Assembly: GCF_035920365.1 (NCBI RefSeq)
Contig: NZ_CP109150.1
Span: 5,456,001-5,520,000, forward strand
Length of the DNA stretch: 64,000 nucleotides
DNA from: Micromonospora sp. NBC_01740
Lineage (GTDB): Bacteria; Actinomycetota; Actinomycetes; Mycobacteriales; Micromonosporaceae
Direction of reading: 5' to 3'
The notes beneath the pieces were generated by a model. The model was not told where the DNA came from. It did not search any database and saw only the letters and a program-made list of their open reading frames with translations. The position numbers and the translations under genes were made by a program. This document shows, one piece after another, positions 31,256 through 39,158 of the stretch. Within the stretch, counting starts at the first letter, position 1; each line of letters starts with the position of its first letter.

Positions 31256-31906
31256 ATGCGTACCGACATCCTGCGTAAGACCGCTCTGACCGCTGCCGGG
31301 CTCGCCTTCACCGGCGGCGCCATCGCCGGCCCCGTCACCACCGCCCTCGCCGCCCCCACCACGCCCGTGTCGGCCTCGGTCACCCAGGACCGCAAGGGTG
31401 GCGAGCGCGAACTCGGCGTGCGCTACGAGGCACAGCCCAACTTCTACTACTGCGGGCCCGCCGCCGCCCGCAACGCCCTCAGCGTGCAGGGCAAGAACAT
31501 CGACGTCGACGGCATGGCCCAGCGCATGGGCACCACCGAAGCCGGCACCAACTCCATCAACGACATCACCCCCGTCCTGAACAAGGAGAGCGGCAAGGAC
31601 GCCTACCAGTCGGTGGAGATCCCCGGCGCCAAGGCCGACGACAAGCAGACCGACAAGCTACGCGGCGACATCGTCACCGCCATCGACGAAGGCCACGCCA
31701 TCGTCGCCAACATCGCCGGCACCGCCACCGACACCGACGGCACCACCCACTCCTTCGAAGGCGGGCACTACATCAGCGTCGTCGGCTACCGCGACAACGG
31801 CAACACCGTCACCATCGCCGACTCCGCCAACCCCGACCAGGCCTCCTACCGCATGAGCGTCGACAACCTCGCCGACTGGATCGCCACCCGCGGCTACACC
31901 GCCTGA
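31256..31906 (+). CDS. Secreted C39-like (papain-fold) peptidase domain protein
   Basis: This is a secreted protein of 216 residues with a signal peptide ending around TTALAAP. The mature domain fits the C39_2 family: Cys66 in NFYYC66GPAAARNAL, His171 in GGH171YISVVGY and Asp189 in TIAD189SANPD form a plausible catalytic triad. AAAGGTG precedes the ATG. Codon use is strongly biased to C-ending codons, as in highly expressed genes. It is monocistronic with a strong terminator. Many secreted C39_2 proteins have unknown substrates; peptide or peptidoglycan cleavage is possible but unproven. Confidence 0.82.
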   Translation: MRTDILRKTALTAAGLAFTGGAIAGPVTTALAAPTTPVSASVTQDRKGGERELGVRYEAQPNFYYCGPAAARNALSVQGKNIDVDGMAQRMGTTEAGTNSINDITPVLNKESGKDAYQSVEIPGAKADDKQTDKLRGDIVTAIDEGHAIVANIAGTATDTDGTTHSFEGGHYISVVGYRDNGNTVTIADSANPDQASYRMSVDNLADWIATRGYTA

Positions 31907-31929
31907 CCCCACAGCGACACGAGACCGAC

Positions 31930-31961
31930 AAGGGCCGGCCCCACAACGGGGTCGGCCCTTT
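31930..31961 (+). terminator. Rho-independent terminator after C39-like gene
   Basis: AAGGGCCGGCCCC pairs with GGGGTCGGCCCTT (one G-U wobble) around a 5-nt loop and is followed by TTCG. It starts 23 nt after the stop. Confidence 0.8.
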
Positions 31962-32041
31962 CGTCACGCCATGCCGAGGGCTCGCCCGCCCCGGCCCGGT
32001 CCCGCCCAGCGTCGTGTCCACCGTCGCCACCCGTACCCGGC

Positions 32042-32707
32042 TCAGGACCGGCGGTTGCGCTCCTGGCTGAGCCGCTCGTCGAGCCGGCCGAGTTCGTAGA
32101 TCGCGTTCAGTTCCGTCGGCAGGTGGGTCACGTTGTCGACCACGGGTTCGTCGTCCGGCTCGGGGGCGGGCGTCGGCGGGGTGGCCGGGCCGGTGGCCGC
32201 GACGGCGGGCCGGCGCCGTCGGTGCAGGACGAACAGCACGGGCACCGCCAGGACGCCCAGCGCCAGGCCGTAGACCAGCCAGCGGTCCGTTCCCCCCTCG
32301 CCCTCGCGTGGCGGGGCCGCGACCGTCGAGGGGGCGTCGGAGTCGGCACCCTGCCCGGGCGGGCCGGGCGCGTCGGCCTCCCGTCCGGCCGGTCGCCCGG
32401 CAGGCCGATCGCCGGCGGGTGCGGGCGCGGACGCACCCCCGGGGCTGGACGCGGGCGCGGAGCGGCCCGGCGCCGCCGGGACAGCCGGCGCGGCCGACGG
32501 GCCGGCCGGGGACGGGGCAGGGGCCGCCGAGCTGGACGGCACGGGCGTCGGGGAGGTTCCCGGGGTGGCCCGGCCACCCCCCTTGAGCAGGTCGTCGACG
32601 ACCCGCCCGACGCCGCCGAGCAGGTCACCGACCGGCCCGCCGGAGGCCGTCGGCGTCGGCGCGGGAGCGAGCGCCAGGGTCAGGGCGAGCGCAGCCACGA
32701 CACGCAT
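32042..32707 (-). CDS. Pro/Ala-rich single-pass membrane protein
   Basis: This is a 221-residue protein of unknown function. A short signal peptide (VVAALALTLALAPAP) is followed by an amphipathic segment (GDLLGGVGRVVDDLLKGG) and a long low-complexity Pro/Ala/Ser region (about 45-140). A membrane segment at about 143-161 (LVYGLALGVLAVPVLFVLH) is followed by RRRR. The cytosolic tail ends in NAIYELGRLDERLSQERNRRS. GAGGTG lies 6 nt before the ATG. The layout suggests an extracellular stalk anchored in the membrane. No domain was recognised. Confidence 0.75.
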   Translation of the reverse strand: MRVVAALALTLALAPAPTPTASGGPVGDLLGGVGRVVDDLLKGGGRATPGTSPTPVPSSSAAPAPSPAGPSAAPAVPAAPGRSAPASSPGGASAPAPAGDRPAGRPAGREADAPGPPGQGADSDAPSTVAAPPREGEGGTDRWLVYGLALGVLAVPVLFVLHRRRRPAVAATGPATPPTPAPEPDDEPVVDNVTHLPTELNAIYELGRLDERLSQERNRRS

Positions 32708-32800
32708 GGTTCACCTCGGAAAGGGGTCGATGTGCCAGGCACCGTACCGCACTCCGGGTGGTCGCCGCGTGACGCCCCGGCGGTACGACCGGGGTGACGA

Positions 32801-32838
32801 CGCTACGGGGGACGCCGCACGCGGCGTCCCCCGTAGCG
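32801..32838 (-). terminator. Perfect 18-bp hairpin after the protease gene
   Basis: CGCTACGGGGGACGCCGC pairs perfectly with GCGGCGTCCCCCGTAGCG around AC. It begins 7 nt beyond the protease stop on the minus strand. Its length suggests it also blocks read-through into the next minus-strand gene's end region. Confidence 0.75.
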
Positions 32839-32845
32839 GGGTGGG

Positions 32846-34054
32846 TCAGGCCGGCAGGCCGCCGACCTGGGTGTTGATCCAGGACCGGATGGACGGCAGG
32901 TCCACGTAGATGGACGGGCCGGTGGCGCAGGTGGAGTTGTTGTTGCCGGCCCGGCTGGTGGCGCCGATCAGGGCCCACGCCCCGTTGATCCGGCGCACCT
33001 GCGGGCCGCCCGAGTCGCCGTAGCAGGCGCCCGCGTTGCCGTTGGTGTTGTTGGTGCAGATCTCGTACGGGCCGTTGATGCCGAGGCAGCGGCTGTCCGC
33101 CACGATCGAGGTGTCCAGCTCGTTCGCGACGGTGGGGGCGCTGCCGCAGCCCCGGGGAGCACAGGTCTGGCCCCAGCCGATGATCCGGGTGGCGGTGCCG
33201 ACCGCGCCGGAGGTGGTCGGGATCGGCGCCGGGGCGTAGCTGACCGAGCTGGACAGCTGGAGCAGCTTCACGTCGACGCTCGGGTGGTTGACCGCCCGGG
33301 TCACCGAGACGACGGTGCCGCCGCTGCTGCGGTTGACGCTGCCGACCCGCACCGAGGAGGGGGTCCCGCAGTGCTTGGCGGTGACCGCCCAGTTGGCCTT
33401 GATCAGGGTGCCGGTGCAGCCGGAGACGTACACCATCCACGGGTAGTTCTCACTCGCCGGCCGGCCGTTGACCACCTGCGGCGAGATGTCGTCGGTGTCG
33501 TTCCACGTGAACGTCCCGGTGGGCACCTCCGACGCGGCCAGGCCGCCCGCGAAGAGCTGGTTCACCCGGGACGCCTCGGCGGCGCTCGGGTTGGCGTTCG
33601 TGCAGGAGACCGGCGCGCTGCTGCCGGACATCAGGTCGGAGCAGAGTCCGGTACGCCGGTCGGGCAGGCCGAGGATGTGGCCGAGCTCGTGGGTGGCGAT
33701 GCGGGTGCGGTTGTAGCCCTGGTTGACGGCGGTCCAGCCCATCCAGACCCGGCCGGCGCCGAGGCTGGTGACCTGCGCGCGCGGCCAGCCGCTGTCGACG
33801 TAGATGGTGACGTTGCCCGGCGTACGGGCGACCAGCTGGACGTTGCTGACCCGGCTGTTCCAGATGGCCGCGGCCTGGTCGAAGTTGGTGCGGAACTCGC
33901 CGGCCCGGCTCGCGTCGTAGTAGACGGTCCGGGCGGCGGACGCGCCCGTGTCGGCGGCGGACGCGCTCGCGCCGGTGGCAACCTGCATTCCGGTTGCGGC
34001 CAGCACCGCCGCCAGCGCGGCGGTCGCCGCGTGCAGCAGTTGTCGTCGGAACAT
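32846..34054 (-). CDS. Secreted snapalysin/trypsin-like two-protease fusion
   Basis: This is a secreted protein of about 402 residues carrying two peptidase domains. After the signal peptide (ending near ATGASASAA) comes an M7 snapalysin-like metalloprotease with zinc motif H122ELGHILGLPD and a downstream CSDLMSG turn. The second half is a chymotrypsin-fold serine protease: VVNGRPASENYPWMVYVSG at its start, His in VTAKHC, Asp in PSVDVKLL, and S348 in CYGDS348GGP, with several Cys pairs. The ATG is set by GGGAG upstream. Snapalysins are normally about 180 residues alone. One domain may process the other. Confidence 0.88.
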   Translation of the reverse strand: MFRRQLLHAATAALAAVLAATGMQVATGASASAADTGASAARTVYYDASRAGEFRTNFDQAAAIWNSRVSNVQLVARTPGNVTIYVDSGWPRAQVTSLGAGRVWMGWTAVNQGYNRTRIATHELGHILGLPDRRTGLCSDLMSGSSAPVSCTNANPSAAEASRVNQLFAGGLAASEVPTGTFTWNDTDDISPQVVNGRPASENYPWMVYVSGCTGTLIKANWAVTAKHCGTPSSVRVGSVNRSSGGTVVSVTRAVNHPSVDVKLLQLSSSVSYAPAPIPTTSGAVGTATRIIGWGQTCAPRGCGSAPTVANELDTSIVADSRCLGINGPYEICTNNTNGNAGACYGDSGGPQVRRINGAWALIGATSRAGNNNSTCATGPSIYVDLPSIRSWINTQVGGLPA

Positions 34055-34154
34055 ACACGCACTCCCTGGGGTTGTCCGGCGGCGTGCCACCGCCGGTCAT
34101 CGATGTACGTGAATGCTAGAGCGAGGGTCGCCGATATGCGGCATAACGGAATCG

Positions 34155-34631
34155 TCATACCGGCGACGCGGCGGCCCGCTCCGCCGAACGGGCCGCCCGG
34201 CGAACGTCGCCGGCCGCCAGCGCGAACAGCGCGAGCGCGCCGGCGAGGGCCGCGTCCACCCCGATCACGAATCCCCGCTCCGACCCGGCCGGCGCCACGG
34301 CGACACCGGCGGCAAGCGCCACCGCCGCCGCGAGCGCCATGCCCAGGCGGGCCGACGCCTCCCACCGCACGGCCCACCGGCTCCCCGGCGGCCGTCCCGT
34401 CGTGAGGCCCGCGCGCAGCTGCCACGCGGCGGCGGCGATGAGCGACGCACCGAGCGCGCCGGCGGCCCCGATCACCAGCCACGGCACGGCGAACGCCCCC
34501 GCCCGCCCGGCGGGCGACGACACGCCGCCCGCCGCGAGCAGCGCGAACCCGACCGAGAGCGCGACATGGACGAGGATCACCCGCGACAGGCGACGTCGCA
34601 GCTCACTCAGCTCGGCAACGGGCATCGACAC
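34155..34631 (-). CDS. Polytopic membrane protein of unknown function
   Basis: This is a protein of about 158 residues with four hydrophobic segments (for example VILVHVALSVGFALLAAGGV and WLVIGAAGALGASLIAAAA) and short basic loops; both termini are probably cytosolic. GTG is chosen because GGGGAGG lies 5 nt upstream; an ATG two codons later is also possible. It is divergent from the chitosanase gene. No family recognised. Confidence 0.65.
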   Translation of the reverse strand: MSMPVAELSELRRRLSRVILVHVALSVGFALLAAGGVSSPAGRAGAFAVPWLVIGAAGALGASLIAAAAWQLRAGLTTGRPPGSRWAVRWEASARLGMALAAAVALAAGVAVAPAGSERGFVIGVDAALAGALALFALAAGDVRRAARSAERAAASPV

Positions 34632-34711
34632 TGCCGCCTCCCCTGCTCGGGCCCACCCCGCATCGTGCCACGTCGGGTGCCACCTGCCCCAGAGGTGACC
34701 GGCCTCGACGT

Positions 34712-34746
34712 TTGACAGCAAATCGACACACTGCTATTTGTAAATA
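34712..34746 (+). promoter_or_regulatory. Chitosanase promoter with overlapping dyad
   Basis: TTGACA and TATTTG are separated by 17 nt, in an unusually AT-rich patch. The -10 element lies inside the dyad TATTTGTAAATA (34735-34746), an obvious repressor site. Chitosanase genes of actinomycetes are known to be substrate-regulated through operators near the promoter; this site's regulator is not identified. Confidence 0.6.
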
Positions 34747-34843
34747 CAGTTTCCTGAGGTTCCTGGTGGCCGTCCGGCCATCCCACGGGGCCGCTGGCCC
34801 ACCGACCGGAGGCGGCGCGCCGCCATCCCACCCGAGGAGCGCC

Positions 34844-36049
34844 ATGCCTCGCAAGCGGACCGTCGCCCAGCTCTCGGGCGCCCTCGCCGTCACCGTCGCC
34901 GCGATCGGCTACGGCCTGCCGTCGGCCAGCGCCGCGGCGGCCGGGCCCGTCACCGGCCTCGGCGGGAAGTGCGTCGACGTCGCCGGGGCCAACCCGGCCA
35001 ACGGCACGCCGATCCAACTCTGGGACTGCAACGGCACCGCGGCCCAGGTCTGGACGGTCGGCAACGCCGACGGATCGGTCCGCGCGCTCGGCAGGTGCCT
35101 GGACGTCACCGCCGCGTCGACCGCCAACGGCGCCAAGGTGCAGCTGTACGACTGCAACGGCACCGGCGCGCAGAAGTGGACCGCCAGCAACGGCACGCTG
35201 GTCAACACCGGCTCGGGCAAGTGCCTCGACGTCACGGACTGGAGCACGGCCAACGGTGCCCGGTTGCAGATCTGGAGTTGCTCCGGCACCGCCAACCAGC
35301 GGTGGACCCTGCCCGGCGGCGGCGCCACGCCCACCCCGTCCGCGCCGGCCGGCGCTCCCCTCGACGACCCGGCCAAGAAGGACGTCGCCATGCAGCTCGT
35401 GTCGGCGGCGGAGAACTCCTCGCTCGACTGGCGCGCGCAGTTCTCCTACATCGAGGACATCGGCGACGGGCGGGGCTACACCGCCGGCATCATCGGCTTC
35501 TGCTCCGGCACCGGCGACATGCTCGAACTCGTGGAGGCGTACACGCGGACCAAGCCCGGCAACGTGCTGGCCGGCTACCTGCCCGCGCTGCGCGCCGTCG
35601 ACGGCAGCGACTCGCACGCCGGCCTCGACCCGTACTTCCCCCGCGACTGGCGCACCGCCGCCGCCGACCCCGTGTTCCGGGCCGCGCAGGAGGCCGAGCG
35701 GGACCGCGTCTACTTCAACCCCTCGGTCCGCGACGGCAAGACCGACGGCGTACGGGCGCTCGGGCAGTTCGCCTACTACGACGCGGCGGTGATGCACGGC
35801 TACGAGGGCATGCGGGCGATCCGCAGTCGCGCCCTGGCCCGGGCGAAGCCCCCGGCCCAGGGCGGCGACGAGCGGACCTGGCTGCACGCCTTCCTCGACG
35901 AGCGGGTCGCCGAGATGAGGAAGGAACCCGCCCACTCGGACACCTCCCGCGTGGACACCGCGCAGCGGGTCTTCCTCAACAACGGCAACTTCGACCTGAA
36001 CACGCCGCTGGTGTTCGCCGTCTACGGCGACCAGTACCGCATCGGCTGA
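34844..36049 (+). CDS. csn: Chitosanase, GH46, with N-terminal ricin-type lectin domain
   Basis: This secreted enzyme of 401 residues hydrolyses beta-1,4-glucosamine links in chitosan. A signal peptide ends near SASAAAA. A ricin-B lectin (CBM13-like) domain with repeated GKCLDV/QLWDCNGT units spans about 33-160. A short Thr/Pro linker leads to the GH46 domain, which closely matches the Streptomyces N174 enzyme: E190 in SAAE190NSSLDW and D208 in EDIGD208GRGYT correspond to its catalytic Glu22 and Asp40. GAGGAG precedes the ATG. Most GH46 enzymes lack the lectin domain. It converges with the ABC-F gene. Confidence 0.95.
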   Translation: MPRKRTVAQLSGALAVTVAAIGYGLPSASAAAAGPVTGLGGKCVDVAGANPANGTPIQLWDCNGTAAQVWTVGNADGSVRALGRCLDVTAASTANGAKVQLYDCNGTGAQKWTASNGTLVNTGSGKCLDVTDWSTANGARLQIWSCSGTANQRWTLPGGGATPTPSAPAGAPLDDPAKKDVAMQLVSAAENSSLDWRAQFSYIEDIGDGRGYTAGIIGFCSGTGDMLELVEAYTRTKPGNVLAGYLPALRAVDGSDSHAGLDPYFPRDWRTAAADPVFRAAQEAERDRVYFNPSVRDGKTDGVRALGQFAYYDAAVMHGYEGMRAIRSRALARAKPPAQGGDERTWLHAFLDERVAEMRKEPAHSDTSRVDTAQRVFLNNGNFDLNTPLVFAVYGDQYRIG

Positions 36050-36059
36050 CGGCCCCCGG

Positions 36060-37709
36060 TCACGACTCCGGCGCGACGCCGGCGGGGGCGCCGGTCTCCC
36101 GCAGCCGGCCGTCGGCGAGCCGCAGCCAGCGGTCCACGCCGATCGCCGCGAGGAACCGTTCGTCGTGGCTGATCACCACGAACGCACCCTCGTACGCGTC
36201 GAGCGCGCTCTCCAGCTGGCCGACGCTGACCAGGTCCAGGTTGTTGGTCGGCTCGTCGAGCAGGAGCAACTGCGGCGCCGGTTCGGCGAACAGCACGCAG
36301 GCCAGGGTGGCGCGGAGCCGCTCGCCGCCGGAGAGCGCCCCGACCGGGAGGTGGGCGCGGGAGCCCCGGAACAGGAAGCGGGCGAGCAGGGTCATCCGCT
36401 GCGCCTCCGGCATCGCGGGCGCGTACGCGGCCAGGCTCTCCGCGACCGTGCGGTCGAGGTCCAGCAGGTCCAGCCGCTGGGACAGGTAGGCGATCCGGCC
36501 GTCGGCCCGCCTGGTCCGGCCGCCCTCCGGCTGCACGTCGCCGCTGACCACACGCAGCAGGGTGGACTTGCCGGCGCCGTTCGGACCGGTGAGCGCGATC
36601 CGTTCGGGCCCCCGGATCGTGAGGTCCACGCCGGCACCGGCGAACAGGGCGCGCCCGCCGTAGCGGACCTGCATCCCCTCGCCGTGGAAGACCGTGCGAC
36701 CGGCCGGAAGGCTGGTGCCGGGCAGTTCCAGCGTGATCCGCTGCTCGTCGCGCAGGGCACGGCCCGCCTCGTCGAGCCGGGCCTTGGCGTCGCCGACCCG
36801 CGCGGCGTGCGTCTCGTTCGACCGGCCCGCCGACTCCTGGGCGCCCCGCTTCATGGTGCCGGCGAAGATCTTCGGCAGGCCGGCGCTCTTCAGGTTGCGG
36901 GCGGCGTTGCCGGCCCGGCGCTCGGCCCGTTCGCGCGCCTGCTGCATCTCCCGCTTCTCCCGCTTGACCTCCTGCTCGGCGTGGCGGACGTTCTTCTCCG
37001 CGACCTCCCGCTCGGCGCGCACCGCCTCCTCGTACGCGGTGAAGTTGCCGCCGTAGGAGCGGACCTCGCTCCGGTCGAGTTCGAGGATGCGGTCCATCCG
37101 GTCCAGCAGCGCCCGGTCGTGGCTGACCAGCAGCAGGCAACCGTTCCAGTCCTCCAGCACGGCGTACAGCTTGCGGCGGGCGTCGAGGTCCAGGTTGTTG
37201 GTGGGCTCGTCGAGGAGCAGGATGTCGGGCCGCCGCAGCAGTTGCGCCGCCAGGCCCAGGGAGACGACCTGGCCGCCGCTGAGGGTGTGCAGGGGCCGGT
37301 CGAGGGACACGTCGTCGAGGCCGAGCCGGTCCAGTTGGGCGCGGGTGCGCTCCTCGATGTCCCAGTCGTTGCCGATCGTGGTGAAGTGCTCCTCGTCGGC
37401 GTCCCCGGCCTCGATGGCGTGCAGCGCGCCGAGCACCGGCGCGATCCCCATGACCTCGGCAACGGTCAGGTCGCCGGCCAACGGAAGGCTCTGCGGCAGG
37501 TAGCCGAGCACCCCGTCGACGGTCACGGAGCCGCCGGTCGGCTGGTACTCGCCGGCGATCAGCTTGAGCAGCGTGGTCTTGCCGGCGCCGTTCGGCGCGA
37601 CGAGGCCGGTGCGGCCGGCGCCCACCGTGCAGGACAGCCCCTCGAAGACCGGGGTGTCGTCCGGCCAGGAGAAGGAGAGGCGGGAACAGATGATGAACGC
37701 GTCGGACAT
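36060..37709 (-). CDS. ABC-F family ATPase (ribosome-protection type)
   Basis: This soluble protein of 549 residues has two ATPase domains and no membrane segments. Walker A motifs are APNGAGKTT and GPNGAGKST, signatures are LSGGQ and LSGGER, and both Walker B motifs end in LLLDEPTNNLDL. Between the domains is a long charged helical arm (EKNVRHAEQEVKREKREMQ). ABC-F proteins of this class bind the ribosome and often displace antibiotics such as macrolides or lincosamides. The ATG has GAGGG upstream. The approximately 180-nt leader contains a small ORF, suggesting attenuation. The drug specificity is unknown. Confidence 0.88.
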   Translation of the reverse strand: MSDAFIICSRLSFSWPDDTPVFEGLSCTVGAGRTGLVAPNGAGKTTLLKLIAGEYQPTGGSVTVDGVLGYLPQSLPLAGDLTVAEVMGIAPVLGALHAIEAGDADEEHFTTIGNDWDIEERTRAQLDRLGLDDVSLDRPLHTLSGGQVVSLGLAAQLLRRPDILLLDEPTNNLDLDARRKLYAVLEDWNGCLLLVSHDRALLDRMDRILELDRSEVRSYGGNFTAYEEAVRAEREVAEKNVRHAEQEVKREKREMQQARERAERRAGNAARNLKSAGLPKIFAGTMKRGAQESAGRSNETHAARVGDAKARLDEAGRALRDEQRITLELPGTSLPAGRTVFHGEGMQVRYGGRALFAGAGVDLTIRGPERIALTGPNGAGKSTLLRVVSGDVQPEGGRTRRADGRIAYLSQRLDLLDLDRTVAESLAAYAPAMPEAQRMTLLARFLFRGSRAHLPVGALSGGERLRATLACVLFAEPAPQLLLLDEPTNNLDLVSVGQLESALDAYEGAFVVISHDERFLAAIGVDRWLRLADGRLRETGAPAGVAPES

Positions 37710-37826
37710 GCGGAGACCCTCGGGGTGACGTGGGCGCGCCGGGCGCCCTGGGGACGGGATTCGAAGACGACGGACCGCGGCCACGGCGGCGGTCGAACGC
37801 CTGCCGCTGGCCGGGCACTTCCGGTG

Positions 37827-37856
37827 TCACCCGGAGATGTCGTCGTCACCCGCCAC
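37827..37856 (-). CDS. Possible leader peptide upstream of ABC-F gene
   Basis: A 9-codon ORF (GTG start, product MAGDDDISG) is preceded by AGGGAG with 7-nt spacing and lies between the predicted promoter and the ABC-F start. A GC hairpin (37732-37748) sits just before the ABC-F RBS. Leader ORFs commonly control antibiotic-induced ABC-F and erm genes. Function is inferred from position. Confidence 0.4.
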   Translation of the reverse strand: MAGDDDISG

Positions 37857-37888
37857 GTCTGGTCTCCCTGTCCTGATCACTCGCGCCC

Positions 37889-37894
37889 ATCCTA
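37889..37894 (-). promoter_or_regulatory. Predicted -10 box of ABC-F gene
   Basis: TAGGAT on the minus strand lies 26 nt before the RBS of the leader ORF and about 180 nt before the ABC-F start. It is the best TAnnnT box in the gap. The -35 is not clear. Confidence 0.35.
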
Positions 37895-37931
37895 ACAGCG
37901 CGGCCCGGCACCACGGGGACGCGCGACGGCG

Positions 37932-39029
37932 TCAGAGGCCCGCGCAGGGGTCGTCGCCCATCGAGCAGTCCTCGGGCGCCCTGGTGAGCTGGTCGACGTC
38001 GCGCACGGCGAACGTGAAGGTTCGCGAGCGGCCGGGCGGCACGGGCGGCCCGGTGAAGGTGACGACCTGCCCGTCGCGCCGGTGCTCCGCCCCGCTGACG
38101 TCGGTCAGGGAGCCGCCCTCGGCCAGCGTGACGACCACCGTCCAGCCGTCCACCGCCGCGCTGCCGGGATTGTCGACGACCACCTCGCCGGTGAAGCCGA
38201 GCAGCCTCGTCGAGACGGTCCGGTAGCGGGCGGTCATGGCGGGGGCCGACGGCGCGATCGAGGTGGGCGTACGCGAGGGCGTCGCCGAGGGGGTCGCCGA
38301 CGGCGTCCGGCTCGGGCGGGACGGGGTCGGCGTGGCGCTGCGCGTGGGGCGGGCGGAGGGGGTCGCCCGCGGCGTACGGCTCGGGGTGGCCGTGGCTATC
38401 GGCGACGGCGTCGCGACCGGGCCGGCGACCGGGTCCGGCTCGTCGGGCAGGACCGCCCACACCGCCGCCCCGGCGGCCAGCACGACGCCGGCCAACCCCG
38501 CGACCAGCAGCGGCCAGCGGCGGCGCCGGGCGGCCGGGGCCGGCTCGTCGCCGACCACCTCGGTCACCGGCATCTCGGTGGTCATCCCGGGCTCGCCCCG
38601 GCGCAGGTCGACCTGCTGGAAGGCCAGCCAGTCGAGGATCGCCGGCAGGCGCCCGGTCAACGCCTGCCGGTAGGACTCCTCGCGGCGTTCGCGCTGCTCG
38701 TCGTTCCAGCTGCCGTGCTCCAGCACCTCGCGGACCGACAGCCGGCACCCCTCGGCGGTGGGGGCGACGGCACAGGCCAGCCGGCTTCGCCGGCCGCCCT
38801 CGAGGCACCGCAGCGCGATCAGCTCCGGCTCCCGCCGGTCGGTCACCTCCGCGTCGACGGCGGCGTCGAACCCGGGCAGGCCGGCGGTGAACAGCAGCAG
38901 CCGGCCGCGCGACCCGGCCATCGGCTCGACCTCGGTGAACCAGCGGGCGAGCAGAGCGCGATCCGTCAATGCGTGCCACACCCGGTCCGCCGGGTGGAAC
39001 AGGTCCACCTGCACGTCGATCTCGATCAC
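37932..39029 (-). CDS. SRPBCC domain protein fused to membrane anchor and CBM2-like domain
   Basis: This 365-residue protein has an N-terminal START/SRPBCC (AHSA1-like) domain (about 1-140; VDLFHPADRVWHALTD and a final helix). It continues to a basic stretch (ARRRRW) and one membrane segment (about 172-195). A Ser/Thr/Pro linker with TPSxTP repeats and then a CBM2-like beta-sandwich (about 270-350; GFTGEVVVDNPG, VDGWTVVVTL) follow, ending with a CSMGDDPC pair. The positive-inside rule puts SRPBCC in the cytosol and the CBM2-like domain outside. The combination is unusual. The ligands are unknown. Confidence 0.75.
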   Translation of the reverse strand: MIEIDVQVDLFHPADRVWHALTDRALLARWFTEVEPMAGSRGRLLLFTAGLPGFDAAVDAEVTDRREPELIALRCLEGGRRSRLACAVAPTAEGCRLSVREVLEHGSWNDEQRERREESYRQALTGRLPAILDWLAFQQVDLRRGEPGMTTEMPVTEVVGDEPAPAARRRRWPLLVAGLAGVVLAAGAAVWAVLPDEPDPVAGPVATPSPIATATPSRTPRATPSARPTRSATPTPSRPSRTPSATPSATPSRTPTSIAPSAPAMTARYRTVSTRLLGFTGEVVVDNPGSAAVDGWTVVVTLAEGGSLTDVSGAEHRRDGQVVTFTGPPVPPGRSRTFTFAVRDVDQLTRAPEDCSMGDDPCAGL

Positions 39030-39158
39030 GGCGCGACTCTACGGGTATCGATCGCGGCCCGCCCCGGACGGGGGGATCCCCACGGTACGCGGCCGGCGCC
39101 GGGCGGGCCGCCGGGGGTGGGGGACCGACGCCCACCCCTCCGGGGCGCCGGTCGGCGG

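Noticed and set aside
36022..37830. Alternative frame through the ABC-F gene
   Set aside because: It is a shadow frame with Arg/Pro-rich content; the ABC-F frame has all Walker and signature motifs.
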